Source of the DNA: Candidatus Kuenenia stuttgartensis
Lineage (GTDB): Bacteria > Planctomycetota > Planctomycetia > Planctomycetales > Planctomycetaceae
Assembly: GCA_945906725.1 (NCBI GenBank)
Contig: CAMDRI010000010.1
Coordinates: 1 to 59,140, forward strand
Reading direction: 5' to 3'
Length of the DNA stretch: 59,140 bases
The translations under genes were made by a program, and so were the position numbers. Numbering within the stretch: position 1 is the stretch's first letter; each line of letters begins with the position of its first letter. Of this stretch, positions 1 to 9,701 are shown piece after piece. The notes beneath the pieces are model-generated. The model saw only the letters and a program-made list of their open reading frames with translations, did not search any database and was not told the DNA's origin.

Positions 1-2652
1 AGCCAGCGGGCGTCGCCAGGCGAGCGCGGCGAGGTCGATCACCGCCTGTCGCTGAGCCGAGTCGGCCTGCTTCTGGCGATCACGAAACTCATCTGCCGCC
101 TGGTGGATCGGTTTACGCATCGGCTCGAACTCGACAACCAGGTCGGCGCGATCCTGCGTTGCGAACTGATAGATCTGCTCAAACGCATCGACCTGCTTGA
201 GCGGCGCTTCGCTGATGAATAACAGATCGCGCCACAATCGTTCGAGTTGCTGAGCTTCGGCATCGGAAAGCATCAGCCGACGCAACGGCTCATCTTCGCG
301 AAAGTACAGGTTGAGCGTGACAACTTCATCAATCGGGACGATCCGCGAATAACAGAGTGCTGCGGGAAAGATCGTCCGAAACTCGTCGAAGGCCGTTATC
401 AATCGCTGCCGCGCGGGACTGCCATCCGCGACAACAATCGGAAGGTTTGATTGCAGGGCGGTTAGCGCTGTGCTCGGTCTCTCTTTCACGACCTGCAGTT
501 GCACGCTCCCTTCGTTGGCGGCCGCGATGCGACCAGTCACGACAAACTCAGATCCGGACGTTAGCGCGGCGGGAATTGCCACTTCGAGCACCTCAGGCGC
601 CTGTGCGGTCAGCGATGAGTTCGGCGTCGAAGCGTGGAACGATTTCCAGGCCGAAGCCAGCAGAGGATGCACGAGCGGAAAGTCCTGTTCCAGATGCGCC
701 CGCACCTTCGCAGCCAGTTCCGGGGATGGCGACTTGCGCCACTCGGCGATCGGAGCCGGCAGGTCATCCGACGCATTTGCCGTGACCGGCTGACTCAGGA
801 AGTGCCACGGTCCCTGAGGGTTGCTGGCCAGAATGTTCGGTGAGACATCCGTCGCAAGGTCCCATGTTTTCTCTCCGTCCGACAGAGTGAGTGCGATCGC
901 CGTCAAATCGCAGAAATGGTTGTTGTCGCGAGGTCCAATCAACAACGCGACTGCTTCATCAACGCCGATGTGGATATTCTCAAGAGGCCCGATCACCGCC
1001 CCTTTAGCCTGATCAAGAATGCCTCCTGCCAGCCGTTCAATGGCAGTGCCACGGCGAACTTCCAAAGCCCATGTGATCCCGTTGCTGCAGTCCGGATGAG
1101 CGTGTTCCACCCGACCGCTGACTTTCAGAGTCCTGGTATCGACAGGACTCTTCCAGGCAATCACCGACTGCCGATCTGGGGCCGGATGTGTGGCGATGCT
1201 GTGAGCCTTCATCTTTCCAGGAATGCGAACATCCGCATCCGACGAATTGGCCATCACGCTGAGATCACTATCGCCGCGCCATCCCTGAATAAAGGCGTAG
1301 TCGGGCGAGCGTTCCATCTTCACCGTCAACAGTGGTTCAAGCTTCGAACCGCCGAAACCCACATACTGACGCCATATGGCGAGTGTCTCTTTGGGGGCGT
1401 TCTCGTTTCCTGCCGCCAAAGCGGCGAGACAGGCTTCCGTGTCGGCCAGAAGTTTGGCTCGCTGCGCTTCCAGATGTTTCAACAATTCGGGCACACTGGA
1501 GAGGGAAATCTCGGGGCGATCTTTTGCCACCAGACGCGGATTCTGCCACTCGACTAGATCGCCGTTGTGGCCATCTCCCGCTGTCCCCGCGACGAGAGAC
1601 AACGTAACGTCTTTGCCTGCTTCCAGCGGAACACAAATTTCCTGTTGACTGACAAACGGGTTGACGGGTTCCTGCCACGATTTCGGCCCGTTCGGACGCC
1701 CCAGATGTCCGACAATGTTGAACTTCCAAAGGGCCTTCTGCCAGATTTCGATGTCACCGGCGGTCAGTTTGCCGTCACGGAACTTCTGACGCAGTGGATC
1801 GAGCAGCGGTGATGACTCCTTCGCGGTCAGCGATTGTTCCAGAAGGCTCAGATACCTGACGCTCAGGCCTTCACGTGAGCCCTGTCGCTGCATTGCATCG
1901 AGATAGCGCTCCAGTGGAATGGTACCAGCTTCGCTCTTCACCCGACCGGTTCCGCCGACGTCAATTCCCAGATCGTTTGTGACTGTGTAGCGAGCATAGA
2001 GCTGCCGCAGGCTGGTCAGCGCTTCGTCCGTCCAGTCTTGAGGCGAATCACTGGCTGAAAAGCGGACGCCATCTTCGAGCAACACCATGTGTCTGGAAAC
2101 ATCCTTCGCCGCTTCGAGGTACTTCGACAGCAACGCCGGCGACATGACCAGCGCCGCGCCGACATTGGTGAAGCCTTCGCCCGCCGCGCCATCGACCGGG
2201 AACTCGCGGGCCGGATCGAGCGACGGCACTCCGGTCAGATCACGGAGCGAGTAGGTGAATTCGTGATTGGACAACCGGCGGAGCACGACCGGCCCCGGAT
2301 CGCCCGCATTGGCCAGCGCGATCTCATTGAGCGTCGATCGCACCCAACCGACCAACTGTCGTTTTTGTTCCACCGAGAACTGCTTGGCATCCTTCGGCGG
2401 CATCTCGCCCAATGCGAGTTGCTCCTGCACATGCTCCCAAACATCCGCCTGCCGCTTGACCTGCTCCAGCGAAGTGAAGCGTTGCAAGTCGAGCTCTCCT
2501 TCCTGCTTCTCAGTCGAATGACAAGTCACGCAGTACTCGCGCAACAAAGGCCGAATCGACTGGTCGAAAGAGTCAGCAGCGAAACTCGGAGCCACCAAAC
2601 AGAGCACGAGCAAGGTCGAAACAATTTGGAGTCGTCTCACTTGAGTATTCAT
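1..2652 (-). CDS. Planctomycete cytochrome c (PSD-type, DUF1587/DUF1592) protein, 3' end outside window
   Basis: Reading the minus strand from the ATG at 2652 gives 884 open codons that run off the left edge, so only the C-terminal part is missing. The product starts with a basic stretch and a hydrophobic segment typical of a Sec signal, then a haem c motif CVTCH at residues 41-45. A GEMPPK motif and a VLRRLSNHEFTYSLRDLTGV block (DUF1587) follow, then a long middle region, and an AWRRPLA motif at the very edge that opens DUF1592 in this family. The 1304-aa protein at 4169-8083 has the same order and shows what is lost: DUF1592 core, DUF1588 and DUF1585. These proteins are large, exported and typical of planctomycetes; their reaction is unknown. 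The gene follows the DUF1552 gene in the same direction after about 100 bases holding a palindrome. Confidence 0.85.
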   Translation of the reverse strand, partial: MNTQVRRLQIVSTLLVLCLVAPSFAADSFDQSIRPLLREYCVTCHSTEKQEGELDLQRFTSLEQVKRQADVWEHVQEQLALGEMPPKDAKQFSVEQKRQLVGWVRSTLNEIALANAGDPGPVVLRRLSNHEFTYSLRDLTGVPSLDPAREFPVDGAAGEGFTNVGAALVMSPALLSKYLEAAKDVSRHMVLLEDGVRFSASDSPQDWTDEALTSLRQLYARYTVTNDLGIDVGGTGRVKSEAGTIPLERYLDAMQRQGSREGLSVRYLSLLEQSLTAKESSPLLDPLRQKFRDGKLTAGDIEIWQKALWKFNIVGHLGRPNGPKSWQEPVNPFVSQQEICVPLEAGKDVTLSLVAGTAGDGHNGDLVEWQNPRLVAKDRPEISLSSVPELLKHLEAQRAKLLADTEACLAALAAGNENAPKETLAIWRQYVGFGGSKLEPLLTVKMERSPDYAFIQGWRGDSDLSVMANSSDADVRIPGKMKAHSIATHPAPDRQSVIAWKSPVDTRTLKVSGRVEHAHPDCSNGITWALEVRRGTAIERLAGGILDQAKGAVIGPLENIHIGVDEAVALLIGPRDNNHFCDLTAIALTLSDGEKTWDLATDVSPNILASNPQGPWHFLSQPVTANASDDLPAPIAEWRKSPSPELAAKVRAHLEQDFPLVHPLLASAWKSFHASTPNSSLTAQAPEVLEVAIPAALTSGSEFVVTGRIAAANEGSVQLQVVKERPSTALTALQSNLPIVVADGSPARQRLITAFDEFRTIFPAALCYSRIVPIDEVVTLNLYFREDEPLRRLMLSDAEAQQLERLWRDLLFISEAPLKQVDAFEQIYQFATQDRADLVVEFEPMRKPIHQAADEFRDRQKQADSAQRQAVIDLAALAWRRPLA

Positions 2653-2678
2653 CCCGTGTATCAAGGGTTGGAAATCGT

Positions 2679-2747
2679 GTACGACGGACTTCCAGTCCGT
2701 CGGCATCTGAATCACTTTCGAAGCGACGGACTGGAAGTCCGTCGTAC
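2679..2747. repeat. Perfect 24-bp inverted repeat between genes
   Basis: Arms 2679-2702 and 2724-2747 are exact reverse complements around a 21-base spacer. It fills the gap between the DUF1552 gene and the next PSD-type gene on the same strand, so it could attenuate or stabilise the shared transcript. It resembles the other short palindromes in this window in size and placement but has its own sequence. Confidence 0.85.
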
Positions 2748-2758
2748 ATCGAGGTCCA

Positions 2759-4054
2759 TCACACGCCCGTCAGTCGTTCGTTCGAGTCGCCGAAGCGGTC
2801 GAGTTCCAGGCCGCCCCAGTGTATGAGATGCAGGAATAGGCTGCACATGCGGCGGTTCGGCGAATTCAGGTAGTCGAGCGCGCGACCGCCACGGAGCTTT
2901 CCGCCCGCGCCGCCGAGCAGGATGATCGGCAACTGCTTCGCGTCATGGTTGCCGTGCAACATGCTCGAACAGTGCATGATCGATGTGTTGTCGAGCAGCG
3001 TGCGGTCGCCTTCCTTGACCTCAGACATTCGCTCGCAGAGGTAGGCGAGTTGCGACATGAAGTACTGGTTGAGCGCGACGAGTTCCGCCGGCTGGGTGTG
3101 GGCCATCTGGTGATGCTGATCCTTGGCGCCGCAGTGAGTGTGAGTCTCAGCAGAGCCGTCGTTGCAATATTTGAGCGTCGCAATCCGGGTGGTGTCGGTG
3201 CGGAAGGCGAGCAGCACGATGTCGTTCATCAGCTTCCAGTACTCCGGGATCTCGGCGGGAATCCCGTCGGCTGGCCGCGGGCGATCGGGAGCGGTCAGGC
3301 TCGGCTTCCAAGCGCCAGCATCGCGTTCCTTGTCAGCTCGTTTGATGCGACCTTCGATCTCGTGAACGCTGCCGAGATATTCCTCAAACCGCTGCTGGTC
3401 CGAGACGGAGAGTCGCCGCCGCAGTGACTTTGCATCTTCGAGCACCGCATCGACGACGCGGCGGCTGCCCTGATTGCGGTCAGTGCGGAAGAGCTGGTCG
3501 AAGGCCAGCGCCGGCCGCGTCTCGGTCCAAGTGGGCGAGACTTCGGAACTCCACGAGATGTGCGAGCTGTACAGCAATGGATGCCCGTCCTGCAGACCGG
3601 GAATCGCATCCTCGCAGCCCAGCACCAGCGACGGGATTCGCGTGCGGTCGCCGATCCGCTGGGCCATCAGTTGATCGAAGCTGACTCCCGTGCGGACCTC
3701 GGTCTTCGACATCGTCGCGCCGCTGAGCATGTTCCCCGTCTGCATGCAGTGAATGACGCCGTTGTTAGCCTGCTCGTTCCACAGGCCGCGGAGGAAGACC
3801 ATCCGATCCTTCCAAGGTTCCAGAGGCTTCAGGCACGGGCCAAGTTCCATGCCTTCGCCTTCGCCCTTGGCCCACCAGTGATTCGAGTGGAAGCCCATGC
3901 CAGTGAAGGTGACGAGCGTGCGAATCGGCGGCTGAGCGGCGTTCGTAGCTGCCAAGGCGGACGGCAGCGACTCGAGCCACGGCAGCGCCATGGACACGCC
4001 GAGCCCGCGCAGCAACGTGCGTCGAGAGAAGGTCGAAGCGGATGTGTTGGACAT
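2759..4054 (-). CDS. DUF1552 domain protein, TAT-exported
   Basis: The product is 431 aa. It begins with a twin-arginine signal (SRRTLLRGLGVSMALPWLES), so it is probably folded before export. The body carries DUF1552 features: a TFTGMGFHSNHW segment after the signal, GNMLSGATMS, an SVHEIEGRIKRADKERDAG helix and an SIMHCSSMLHGNHDA segment near the C-terminus. DUF1552 is related to DUF1501 and is found next to PSD-type haem proteins; no activity has been established that I know of. An AAAGGA ribosome binding site precedes the start. It sits 114 bases downstream of the PSD-type gene at 4169-8083 and is probably its partner. Confidence 0.9.
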   Translation of the reverse strand: MSNTSASTFSRRTLLRGLGVSMALPWLESLPSALAATNAAQPPIRTLVTFTGMGFHSNHWWAKGEGEGMELGPCLKPLEPWKDRMVFLRGLWNEQANNGVIHCMQTGNMLSGATMSKTEVRTGVSFDQLMAQRIGDRTRIPSLVLGCEDAIPGLQDGHPLLYSSHISWSSEVSPTWTETRPALAFDQLFRTDRNQGSRRVVDAVLEDAKSLRRRLSVSDQQRFEEYLGSVHEIEGRIKRADKERDAGAWKPSLTAPDRPRPADGIPAEIPEYWKLMNDIVLLAFRTDTTRIATLKYCNDGSAETHTHCGAKDQHHQMAHTQPAELVALNQYFMSQLAYLCERMSEVKEGDRTLLDNTSIMHCSSMLHGNHDAKQLPIILLGGAGGKLRGGRALDYLNSPNRRMCSLFLHLIHWGGLELDRFGDSNERLTGV

Positions 4055-4090
4055 GGGAAGGTCCTTTCGGTGGTTATGGATGTCTTTTTT

Positions 4091-4165
4091 GTAGGACGCC
4101 CTTTCCAGGGCGTCGAAAACTGCTTTGTTTTTTCGATTTCAGACGGCCTAGAAAGGCAGTCCTAC
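4091..4165. repeat. Imperfect inverted repeat between PSD-type gene and DUF1552 gene
   Basis: Left arm 4091-4114 and right arm 4142-4165 pair with a few mismatches around an A/T-rich loop. Both ends carry the GTAGGA/TCCTAC border seen on the palindromes at 29861, 33294 and 46827, which suggests a related family of dispersed elements. Confidence 0.75.
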
Positions 4166-4168
4166 TTG

Positions 4169-7100
4169 TCACGGGGAGGCGGCGGTCGGCGCGGAAGCCG
4201 CCGGTCGAATGCAGCGAAACTGCTCGCTGCGGACAATCACGAGCAGGGCGTCCGACCAGCGACCACCGCTGGCCATCGTCTTGGTCACTTCGTCCACCAG
4301 CTTGCGGTCCGACGACAACACGGCTCGGCCCAGCGCGTAGCCCGTCAGCTTGCGGGCGAGCGTCCGCAGCAAGTCCTCGCGGCGCGGTCCGGCGAAGTAG
4401 TCTCGCAGGCCGGCGATGTCGTCGATCTCGGTGCCGTCGCGGAGCGTGCCTTTGGTGTCGCCCGGCTTCAGTTCGCTGGCCGGTCGCAGCCGACCGATGG
4501 CGTCGAACCGCTCCATCGCCATGCCGTACGGGTCGATGCGGACGTGACAACCGGCACATTTTGAGTCCGCACGATGACGCTCGGTGATCTCGCGCACGCT
4601 CAGCCCGGCGGGGGGAGTCTCGGGCAGCGGCGGCACGTCGGGCGGGACTTTGGGCAGCCGCTCGCCGAGCAACTGAACCACCCACGCGCCACGCTTGACG
4701 GGGCTCGTACGGGACGCCGCTGACTGCTTGGCAAGCACCGCGCCGAAACCGAGAAACCCGCCGCGACCATAAGCGGAAACCTTTTCGACGCGCTGCCACT
4801 GCGGACCGGTCACGCCGGGGATGCCGTAGTGCTTGGCGAGAACATCGTTGATGACCACGGCGTCAGCCGCGATCACTTCGGCGACCGGGCGGTTGTTCGT
4901 CAGCAGGTCCTCGAAGAACCGCACCGGTTCCTCGGCCAACGCGTCGCGCAAAACTGGCGTGAACTCGGGGAAGTGCTTCAGGCTGCGGCCGTGGTTGGCC
5001 ACGAAATCCCGCACGCCGAGCCAGCGGGCGCCGAACTCCTCGGCCATGCCGCGCATGCGGCCGTCTTTCAACATGCGGCGCAGTTGCTCTTCCATGACCG
5101 CAGGCTCATGGAGATTCGCGGCCTTTGCTCGCAGTTCATCGTCGGGGATCGAATCCCAGAGGAGGAAACTCAGCCGCGTCGCCAGTTCATCGCCCGAGAC
5201 CGGCTGCCAACGCGGGCCGGGCGCGGGTTGTTCGACTCGATACAGGAACCACGGCGACGATAGGACGCGGGCCAATGCGGCGCGGAACGCCGGATCGTGC
5301 TTCACGCCGTCTTCCCGGTCGGCACGATAGGACGCGAGTATCGCCTCGCGTTCCTTGGCGGCGAGTGGCCGGCGCCAAGCTCGGGCGGCGAAAGCGAGCA
5401 GCGCTTCGAGCTGCCTCGGTTCCGCAGCGACCTGGGCCGCGAGGAACTCCTTTTCTTCCCGTCTGATCTGCTCCTCGAACAGTTGGATGTAGAAGAACAT
5501 GATCCGCGCGCCGTCGTTTGGCTTGCGGTAATACTGCACGAGCCCTTCGTAGGCGATCGGCGTGGCGAGCGCTTGCTCGCTGACAAATTCCAGTTCGCTC
5601 CACAGCCGGTCGATCTCCGCCCGGCCCGCGTTGTCGAGCAGAAGCCGACGCAACGGCTCGTCTTCGCGGCGGTACAAGAACACGCTCCCCTGAGCGTCTC
5701 GCGGGATAATCGGTTGGAAGAGAACCGCTGGCGGAAAGAGGGCGCGAAACTCCGCAGCCGGTCGAGCCCGTTCGGCGGCGACGCGCGGATGCACGATCTG
5801 TGCGGCCAGCGGGTCGCCCGGCGTCGCTTTGGCAACGGGCTCCGCCAAGTTGCCGCCACCGCCTGTGGCTGCGATGAGGAATGCCTGAACCGAGGCCGTT
5901 TCCGGACTCGCTTCATCGAGGCTCACGTCAGCGCGGAGAAACCGAGGCAGCGTGAGCGCCTTTTGCAATTCGGGCGACAGTTTCCTCAGATCGATCACGA
6001 TCTCGGCACCGGCCGCCGTGACGAGAGCGGACTTCGACACCGATCGCCCCCGCGGGTGCTGTCCGAATTTGAGTCCCGACGCTTGCTCGACGGCCGTGCC
6101 CAATTCGGGATGCTCCGCAAACACCAGCGGTGGCCCGTCCCCACCCTCCAGTCGCAGCCGGTCCCAGACCACGAACGTGTCGGACTGAGCGGGCAACGCG
6201 ACCATTCGGAAGAGCGGCTCACGGGCGGCCCCTTGGACCCGCTCGCGGGCGACGATGCGACGCACATCTTCCCACGCGGGAAAGCCGTTGCCGACCGCCA
6301 TGGCCGCATTCTTCCCGTAGTTGCCTTGAAACAACTGGTCCTGCATGGCCTTGATCGCCGCCAGGACCGGTGCCGGATCGGTGGTCGCCTCGCGCCACTT
6401 CTCCCGGACATGGGCGAGCATGTCGGGAGGCAGACCGGCGTCCGGCAGAATTGTGGAGGCGCTCCCCAAGTCAGCCAGAGCCTGCCCCAAATTCGAAGCC
6501 GCAACATGCGACAGTTCGAACGCGACTCCGTCGAGACTGGCAGGGTGGGCATCGGCGACGCGACCCGAGACCAGCAACTCGCCAGCGATGGGACTCGTCC
6601 AGGCGACCGCCACGGGTCGCTTCGGTCCCGGATGCACGAAGAAAGTTTTTGCGGGCAACGTCGTCCAGAGCTTTAAATCTTCGGCGCCGTCGTTCACAAA
6701 GACCGAGGGTTCGGGGCCGAGGCTCCACGCTTTTAGTGCGGCATGTCCTGCGATGCTGTCGCGCCGCTCGGTGAGGTACACCGGAGTTGACGTCGTTTCC
6801 AGGAAGCTCCAGCGGGCCTCATGCTTGTCCGACCAGGTGTTCCCCTTCAGTAGATTGGGAACCAGATCGGAGACGCTCCAGGTTCGCTGATCGCCGGCTG
6901 TTTCGCGGATCGCCCATTCGACGAGTGTGCTGTCGGCCCCGTGGTTTTCGTTCGGAAGCACGGTCAAGAGGAGCAGTTCGCCGCGTTGAACCGAGACCTT
7001 ACTCTCGAAGGGAACCGAGCCTCCTTCTGCGACTTTCGACTCTGCGAGGACACGTTTCGACGAAGCCCACTGGGACTCGATGGCCTTCTTGGACGATTGG

Positions 7101-8083
7101 AGAGCCGTCTGCCGCCGTTGCTTCTCGGCTTCCGCCAGAGCCGCTTTCTCGGACCACTGTTTCGTCTGGGCAATGGCTTCCTCAGGCGACTTGCCGTTGA
7201 GCCCTGCCCAAAGTGCCGCCAGATAAGTGGCGTTGAGCTTTTCCTCGGCGGCCACCGCAGTGATGTCGGCGGCCCCGCCTCGTGTGAGCCTGTCGCGGTG
7301 CTTCAATGTCGCCGCGAGATGCGTTGCCAGCGGCGGCTCTCCGTTCGGCCCGGCGTAGCGCGTGTGGAAACTGCGGAGCGGCTTGAGAGCCTCCTCCGTC
7401 CAATCTGGCCGCTCGGTGGAAGGGGAAAAGCGAACACCGCCGGGCAGCAGCACGGCCCGCGCGGCAACGTCGCGAGCGGTCTGGTGAAAGCGCTCGACCA
7501 GTTCGGGAGTCACGGGCATCGCGTCGCCGACGTTCGCAAACCCCTCGCCACCGACGCTGTCCGTGGGAAACTCGCGAACCCGCGTCGGTCGCATTTCGAC
7601 GCCAGTGAGATCGCGGATCGCATTGTCGTATTCCGAATTGCTCAGTCGACGCAGCGTTACCGGCCCAGGGTCGCCAGCCCGTGCGGCCGCCTCAGCATCA
7701 AGCGCCGCCGTGATCCAACCCAGCAGTTGTTCCCGCTCAGCCTGAGTCGGCTGGGGCGCTTCCTTCGGTGGCATGTCGCCGAGTCGCAACCTCTCGACGA
7801 CATCGCTCAGCACCTTGGGCTTGGCGATGATCGCCTGAGCCGAACCGAAACTCGTGAGATCGAGATCGTTGTCCTTGGGCTTCTTCCCGTGGCAATCCCC
7901 GCAGGTCTTCACGAGCAGCGGTTGAATCTGCTTGGCAAACGATTGCGCAAGGTCGTCAGCACCATCGGCAGACACGGCCGCGAGCGCGAGACAGGCAATT
8001 AGCGGCACGGCGCAAGCCGTCCGGATCCGCCGTGCCGCATCGGGCGACTCGCGACGCACCGCTACTTCTGCCAGACCTCGCAT
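4169..8083 (-). CDS. Planctomycete cytochrome c (PSD-type) protein with DUF1587/DUF1592/DUF1588/DUF1585
   Basis: The product is 1304 aa. A hydrophobic segment at about residues 24-40 suggests export. A haem c motif CGDCH lies at residues 61-65, followed by GDMPPKEAPQPTQ and then DUF1587 (LRRLSNSEYDNAIRDLTGVE). A long variable region follows. The C-terminal third has DUF1592 (AWRRPLAAKEREAILASYRA), DUF1588 with a second CxxCH (CAGCHVRIDPYGMAMERFDA) and DUF1585 (RTLARKLTGYALGRAV). Two CxxCH sites imply up to two covalent haems, so electron transfer in the periplasm or paryphoplasm is the likely role; the substrate is unknown. It pairs with the DUF1552 gene just downstream. Confidence 0.92.
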   Translation of the reverse strand: MRGLAEVAVRRESPDAARRIRTACAVPLIACLALAAVSADGADDLAQSFAKQIQPLLVKTCGDCHGKKPKDNDLDLTSFGSAQAIIAKPKVLSDVVERLRLGDMPPKEAPQPTQAEREQLLGWITAALDAEAAARAGDPGPVTLRRLSNSEYDNAIRDLTGVEMRPTRVREFPTDSVGGEGFANVGDAMPVTPELVERFHQTARDVAARAVLLPGGVRFSPSTERPDWTEEALKPLRSFHTRYAGPNGEPPLATHLAATLKHRDRLTRGGAADITAVAAEEKLNATYLAALWAGLNGKSPEEAIAQTKQWSEKAALAEAEKQRRQTALQSSKKAIESQWASSKRVLAESKVAEGGSVPFESKVSVQRGELLLLTVLPNENHGADSTLVEWAIRETAGDQRTWSVSDLVPNLLKGNTWSDKHEARWSFLETTSTPVYLTERRDSIAGHAALKAWSLGPEPSVFVNDGAEDLKLWTTLPAKTFFVHPGPKRPVAVAWTSPIAGELLVSGRVADAHPASLDGVAFELSHVAASNLGQALADLGSASTILPDAGLPPDMLAHVREKWREATTDPAPVLAAIKAMQDQLFQGNYGKNAAMAVGNGFPAWEDVRRIVARERVQGAAREPLFRMVALPAQSDTFVVWDRLRLEGGDGPPLVFAEHPELGTAVEQASGLKFGQHPRGRSVSKSALVTAAGAEIVIDLRKLSPELQKALTLPRFLRADVSLDEASPETASVQAFLIAATGGGGNLAEPVAKATPGDPLAAQIVHPRVAAERARPAAEFRALFPPAVLFQPIIPRDAQGSVFLYRREDEPLRRLLLDNAGRAEIDRLWSELEFVSEQALATPIAYEGLVQYYRKPNDGARIMFFYIQLFEEQIRREEKEFLAAQVAAEPRQLEALLAFAARAWRRPLAAKEREAILASYRADREDGVKHDPAFRAALARVLSSPWFLYRVEQPAPGPRWQPVSGDELATRLSFLLWDSIPDDELRAKAANLHEPAVMEEQLRRMLKDGRMRGMAEEFGARWLGVRDFVANHGRSLKHFPEFTPVLRDALAEEPVRFFEDLLTNNRPVAEVIAADAVVINDVLAKHYGIPGVTGPQWQRVEKVSAYGRGGFLGFGAVLAKQSAASRTSPVKRGAWVVQLLGERLPKVPPDVPPLPETPPAGLSVREITERHRADSKCAGCHVRIDPYGMAMERFDAIGRLRPASELKPGDTKGTLRDGTEIDDIAGLRDYFAGPRREDLLRTLARKLTGYALGRAVLSSDRKLVDEVTKTMASGGRWSDALLVIVRSEQFRCIRPAASAPTAASP

Positions 8084-8198
8084 CAGATTCGCTCCTTGCG
8101 GTTAGACTTCCGTCATCGGTTGCTTGGCATCACCCAAACCTGTCGAGTTGCACGCCCTGTAGAAATCGAGTTCATCGCTGTATCAAAAATTCGTGGGT

Positions 8199-9662
8199 TC
8201 ATGCCAGAACATCGTCAATCACATTTCCACCGACGTCCGTGAGACTCTCTTCGCGGCCCTGATGGAAATACGTCAGCAGTTCATGATCCAGTCCCATGAT
8301 GTGCAGAATTGTGGCGTGCAGATCGTGCAGATGAACTTTGTCCTCGACAGCTTCGAAACCGAAATCGTCCGTCTTCCCGTAGTTCATTCCGCCTTTCACC
8401 CCTCCGCCAGCGAACCACATCGAGAAGCCGTACGGATTATGGTTGCGGCCAGGAGCATTCTGGCCCTCACTGAATGGCATGCGTCCAAATTCTCCGCCCC
8501 ATATGACCAGTGTGTCGTCCAGAAGAGATCGTTGCTCCAAGTCGGTCAGCAATGCGGCGATCGGCTGATCCACCTCGGCGCCGTGTCGTCCGTGATTGGA
8601 TTCAATGCCCGCGTGCGCGTCCCAGGTTTCTTCCAGATGCCCGCCGCCTGAATAAAGCTGAATGAATCGGACGCCACGTTCGACCAGCCGGCGGGCGATC
8701 AGACAATTGCGCCCGTATTCATCGGTCGGTTCCTTTCCCACGCCGTACATGTCCAGCGTTGACTGCGTCTCCTGCGAGAGATCGACGGCTTTTGGAGTCG
8801 CCGACTGCATGCGGTATGCGAGTTCGTAACTGTTGATCCGAGCCGCCAGTTCACGACCACTGGGGCGCGTGTCGAGATGCTGCTGGTTGAGTTCGGCCAG
8901 AAAATCGAGTTGCTCGCGCTGAGCCTTCTGCGTCATGTGTTGTGGACCGCGCAGGTCCAGAATCGGATCACCCACTGGTCGAAACAACGTTCCGGAATAA
9001 GTCGCCGGCATGAATCCGTTGGCCCAGTTCGGCTGACCACTGATCGGTCCGCCACGGTTGTCCAGAATCACGACGTAACCCGGCAGGTTTTCATTCTCCG
9101 TGCCGAGTCCGTAAACGGCCCAACTGCCCAGCGACGGTCGTCCAATCAGCGTCTTGCCGGTGTTTATGGCAACCAGCGCCGACCCGTGCGCATGACTGTC
9201 GGTGTGACACGAATTCAGCACGCACAACTTGTCGGCGTGCTTTCTCACATTGGGAAAGTAGTCCGAGACGAGCAGACCGCTTTCGCCACCGGGACGAAAC
9301 TTCCTCCAGGCCGGAGTCAAAAAACCAACCTTGCGCCCACCAGAGTTGATGTACTTCCTGTCTGCAGGCAACGGTTGACCCGCGTACTTTTCCAGCTCGG
9401 GTTTATAATCAAACGTATCCACCTGGGATGGAGCGCCGTTCATCGTGAGGAAGATACACGCCTTCGCCCGTGGCTTGATCTGCGGCGGCTTCGGAGCCAG
9501 GGGATTCAGGGGGGCATCTCGTTCGGCTGCTCGAACCGGAGCCCCAAAGAACCCGTCACGGGTCAGGAGATCAGTCATTGCCAGGCCGGCGACGCCATGC
9601 CCCATCTGCCAGGCAAACTGGCGGCGGGTCTGACCGCAGGGAAACTGCGAAGTGTTCGACAT
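8199..9662 (-). CDS. DUF1501 domain protein, TAT-exported
   Basis: The product is 487 aa and starts with a twin-arginine signal (TRRQFAWQMGHGVAGLAMTD). The DUF1501 core is clear: CIFLTMNGAPSQVDTFDYKP, VLNSCHTDSHAHGSALVAIN, GSWAVYGLGTENENLPGYV, LDDTLVIWGGEFGRMPFSEG and HNPYGFSMWFAGGGVKGG. The fold resembles sulfatases and alkaline phosphatases, but the activity is not established. An AAGGAG site precedes the ATG. It lies 39 bases after the end of the DUF1549/1553 gene at 9702-12716 in the same direction, the usual planctomycete pairing. Confidence 0.93.
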   Translation of the reverse strand: MSNTSQFPCGQTRRQFAWQMGHGVAGLAMTDLLTRDGFFGAPVRAAERDAPLNPLAPKPPQIKPRAKACIFLTMNGAPSQVDTFDYKPELEKYAGQPLPADRKYINSGGRKVGFLTPAWRKFRPGGESGLLVSDYFPNVRKHADKLCVLNSCHTDSHAHGSALVAINTGKTLIGRPSLGSWAVYGLGTENENLPGYVVILDNRGGPISGQPNWANGFMPATYSGTLFRPVGDPILDLRGPQHMTQKAQREQLDFLAELNQQHLDTRPSGRELAARINSYELAYRMQSATPKAVDLSQETQSTLDMYGVGKEPTDEYGRNCLIARRLVERGVRFIQLYSGGGHLEETWDAHAGIESNHGRHGAEVDQPIAALLTDLEQRSLLDDTLVIWGGEFGRMPFSEGQNAPGRNHNPYGFSMWFAGGGVKGGMNYGKTDDFGFEAVEDKVHLHDLHATILHIMGLDHELLTYFHQGREESLTDVGGNVIDDVLA

Positions 9663-9701
9663 TCCGGTCTCCTTGAGATGTGTTACTCAGTGATGAATCG
9701 C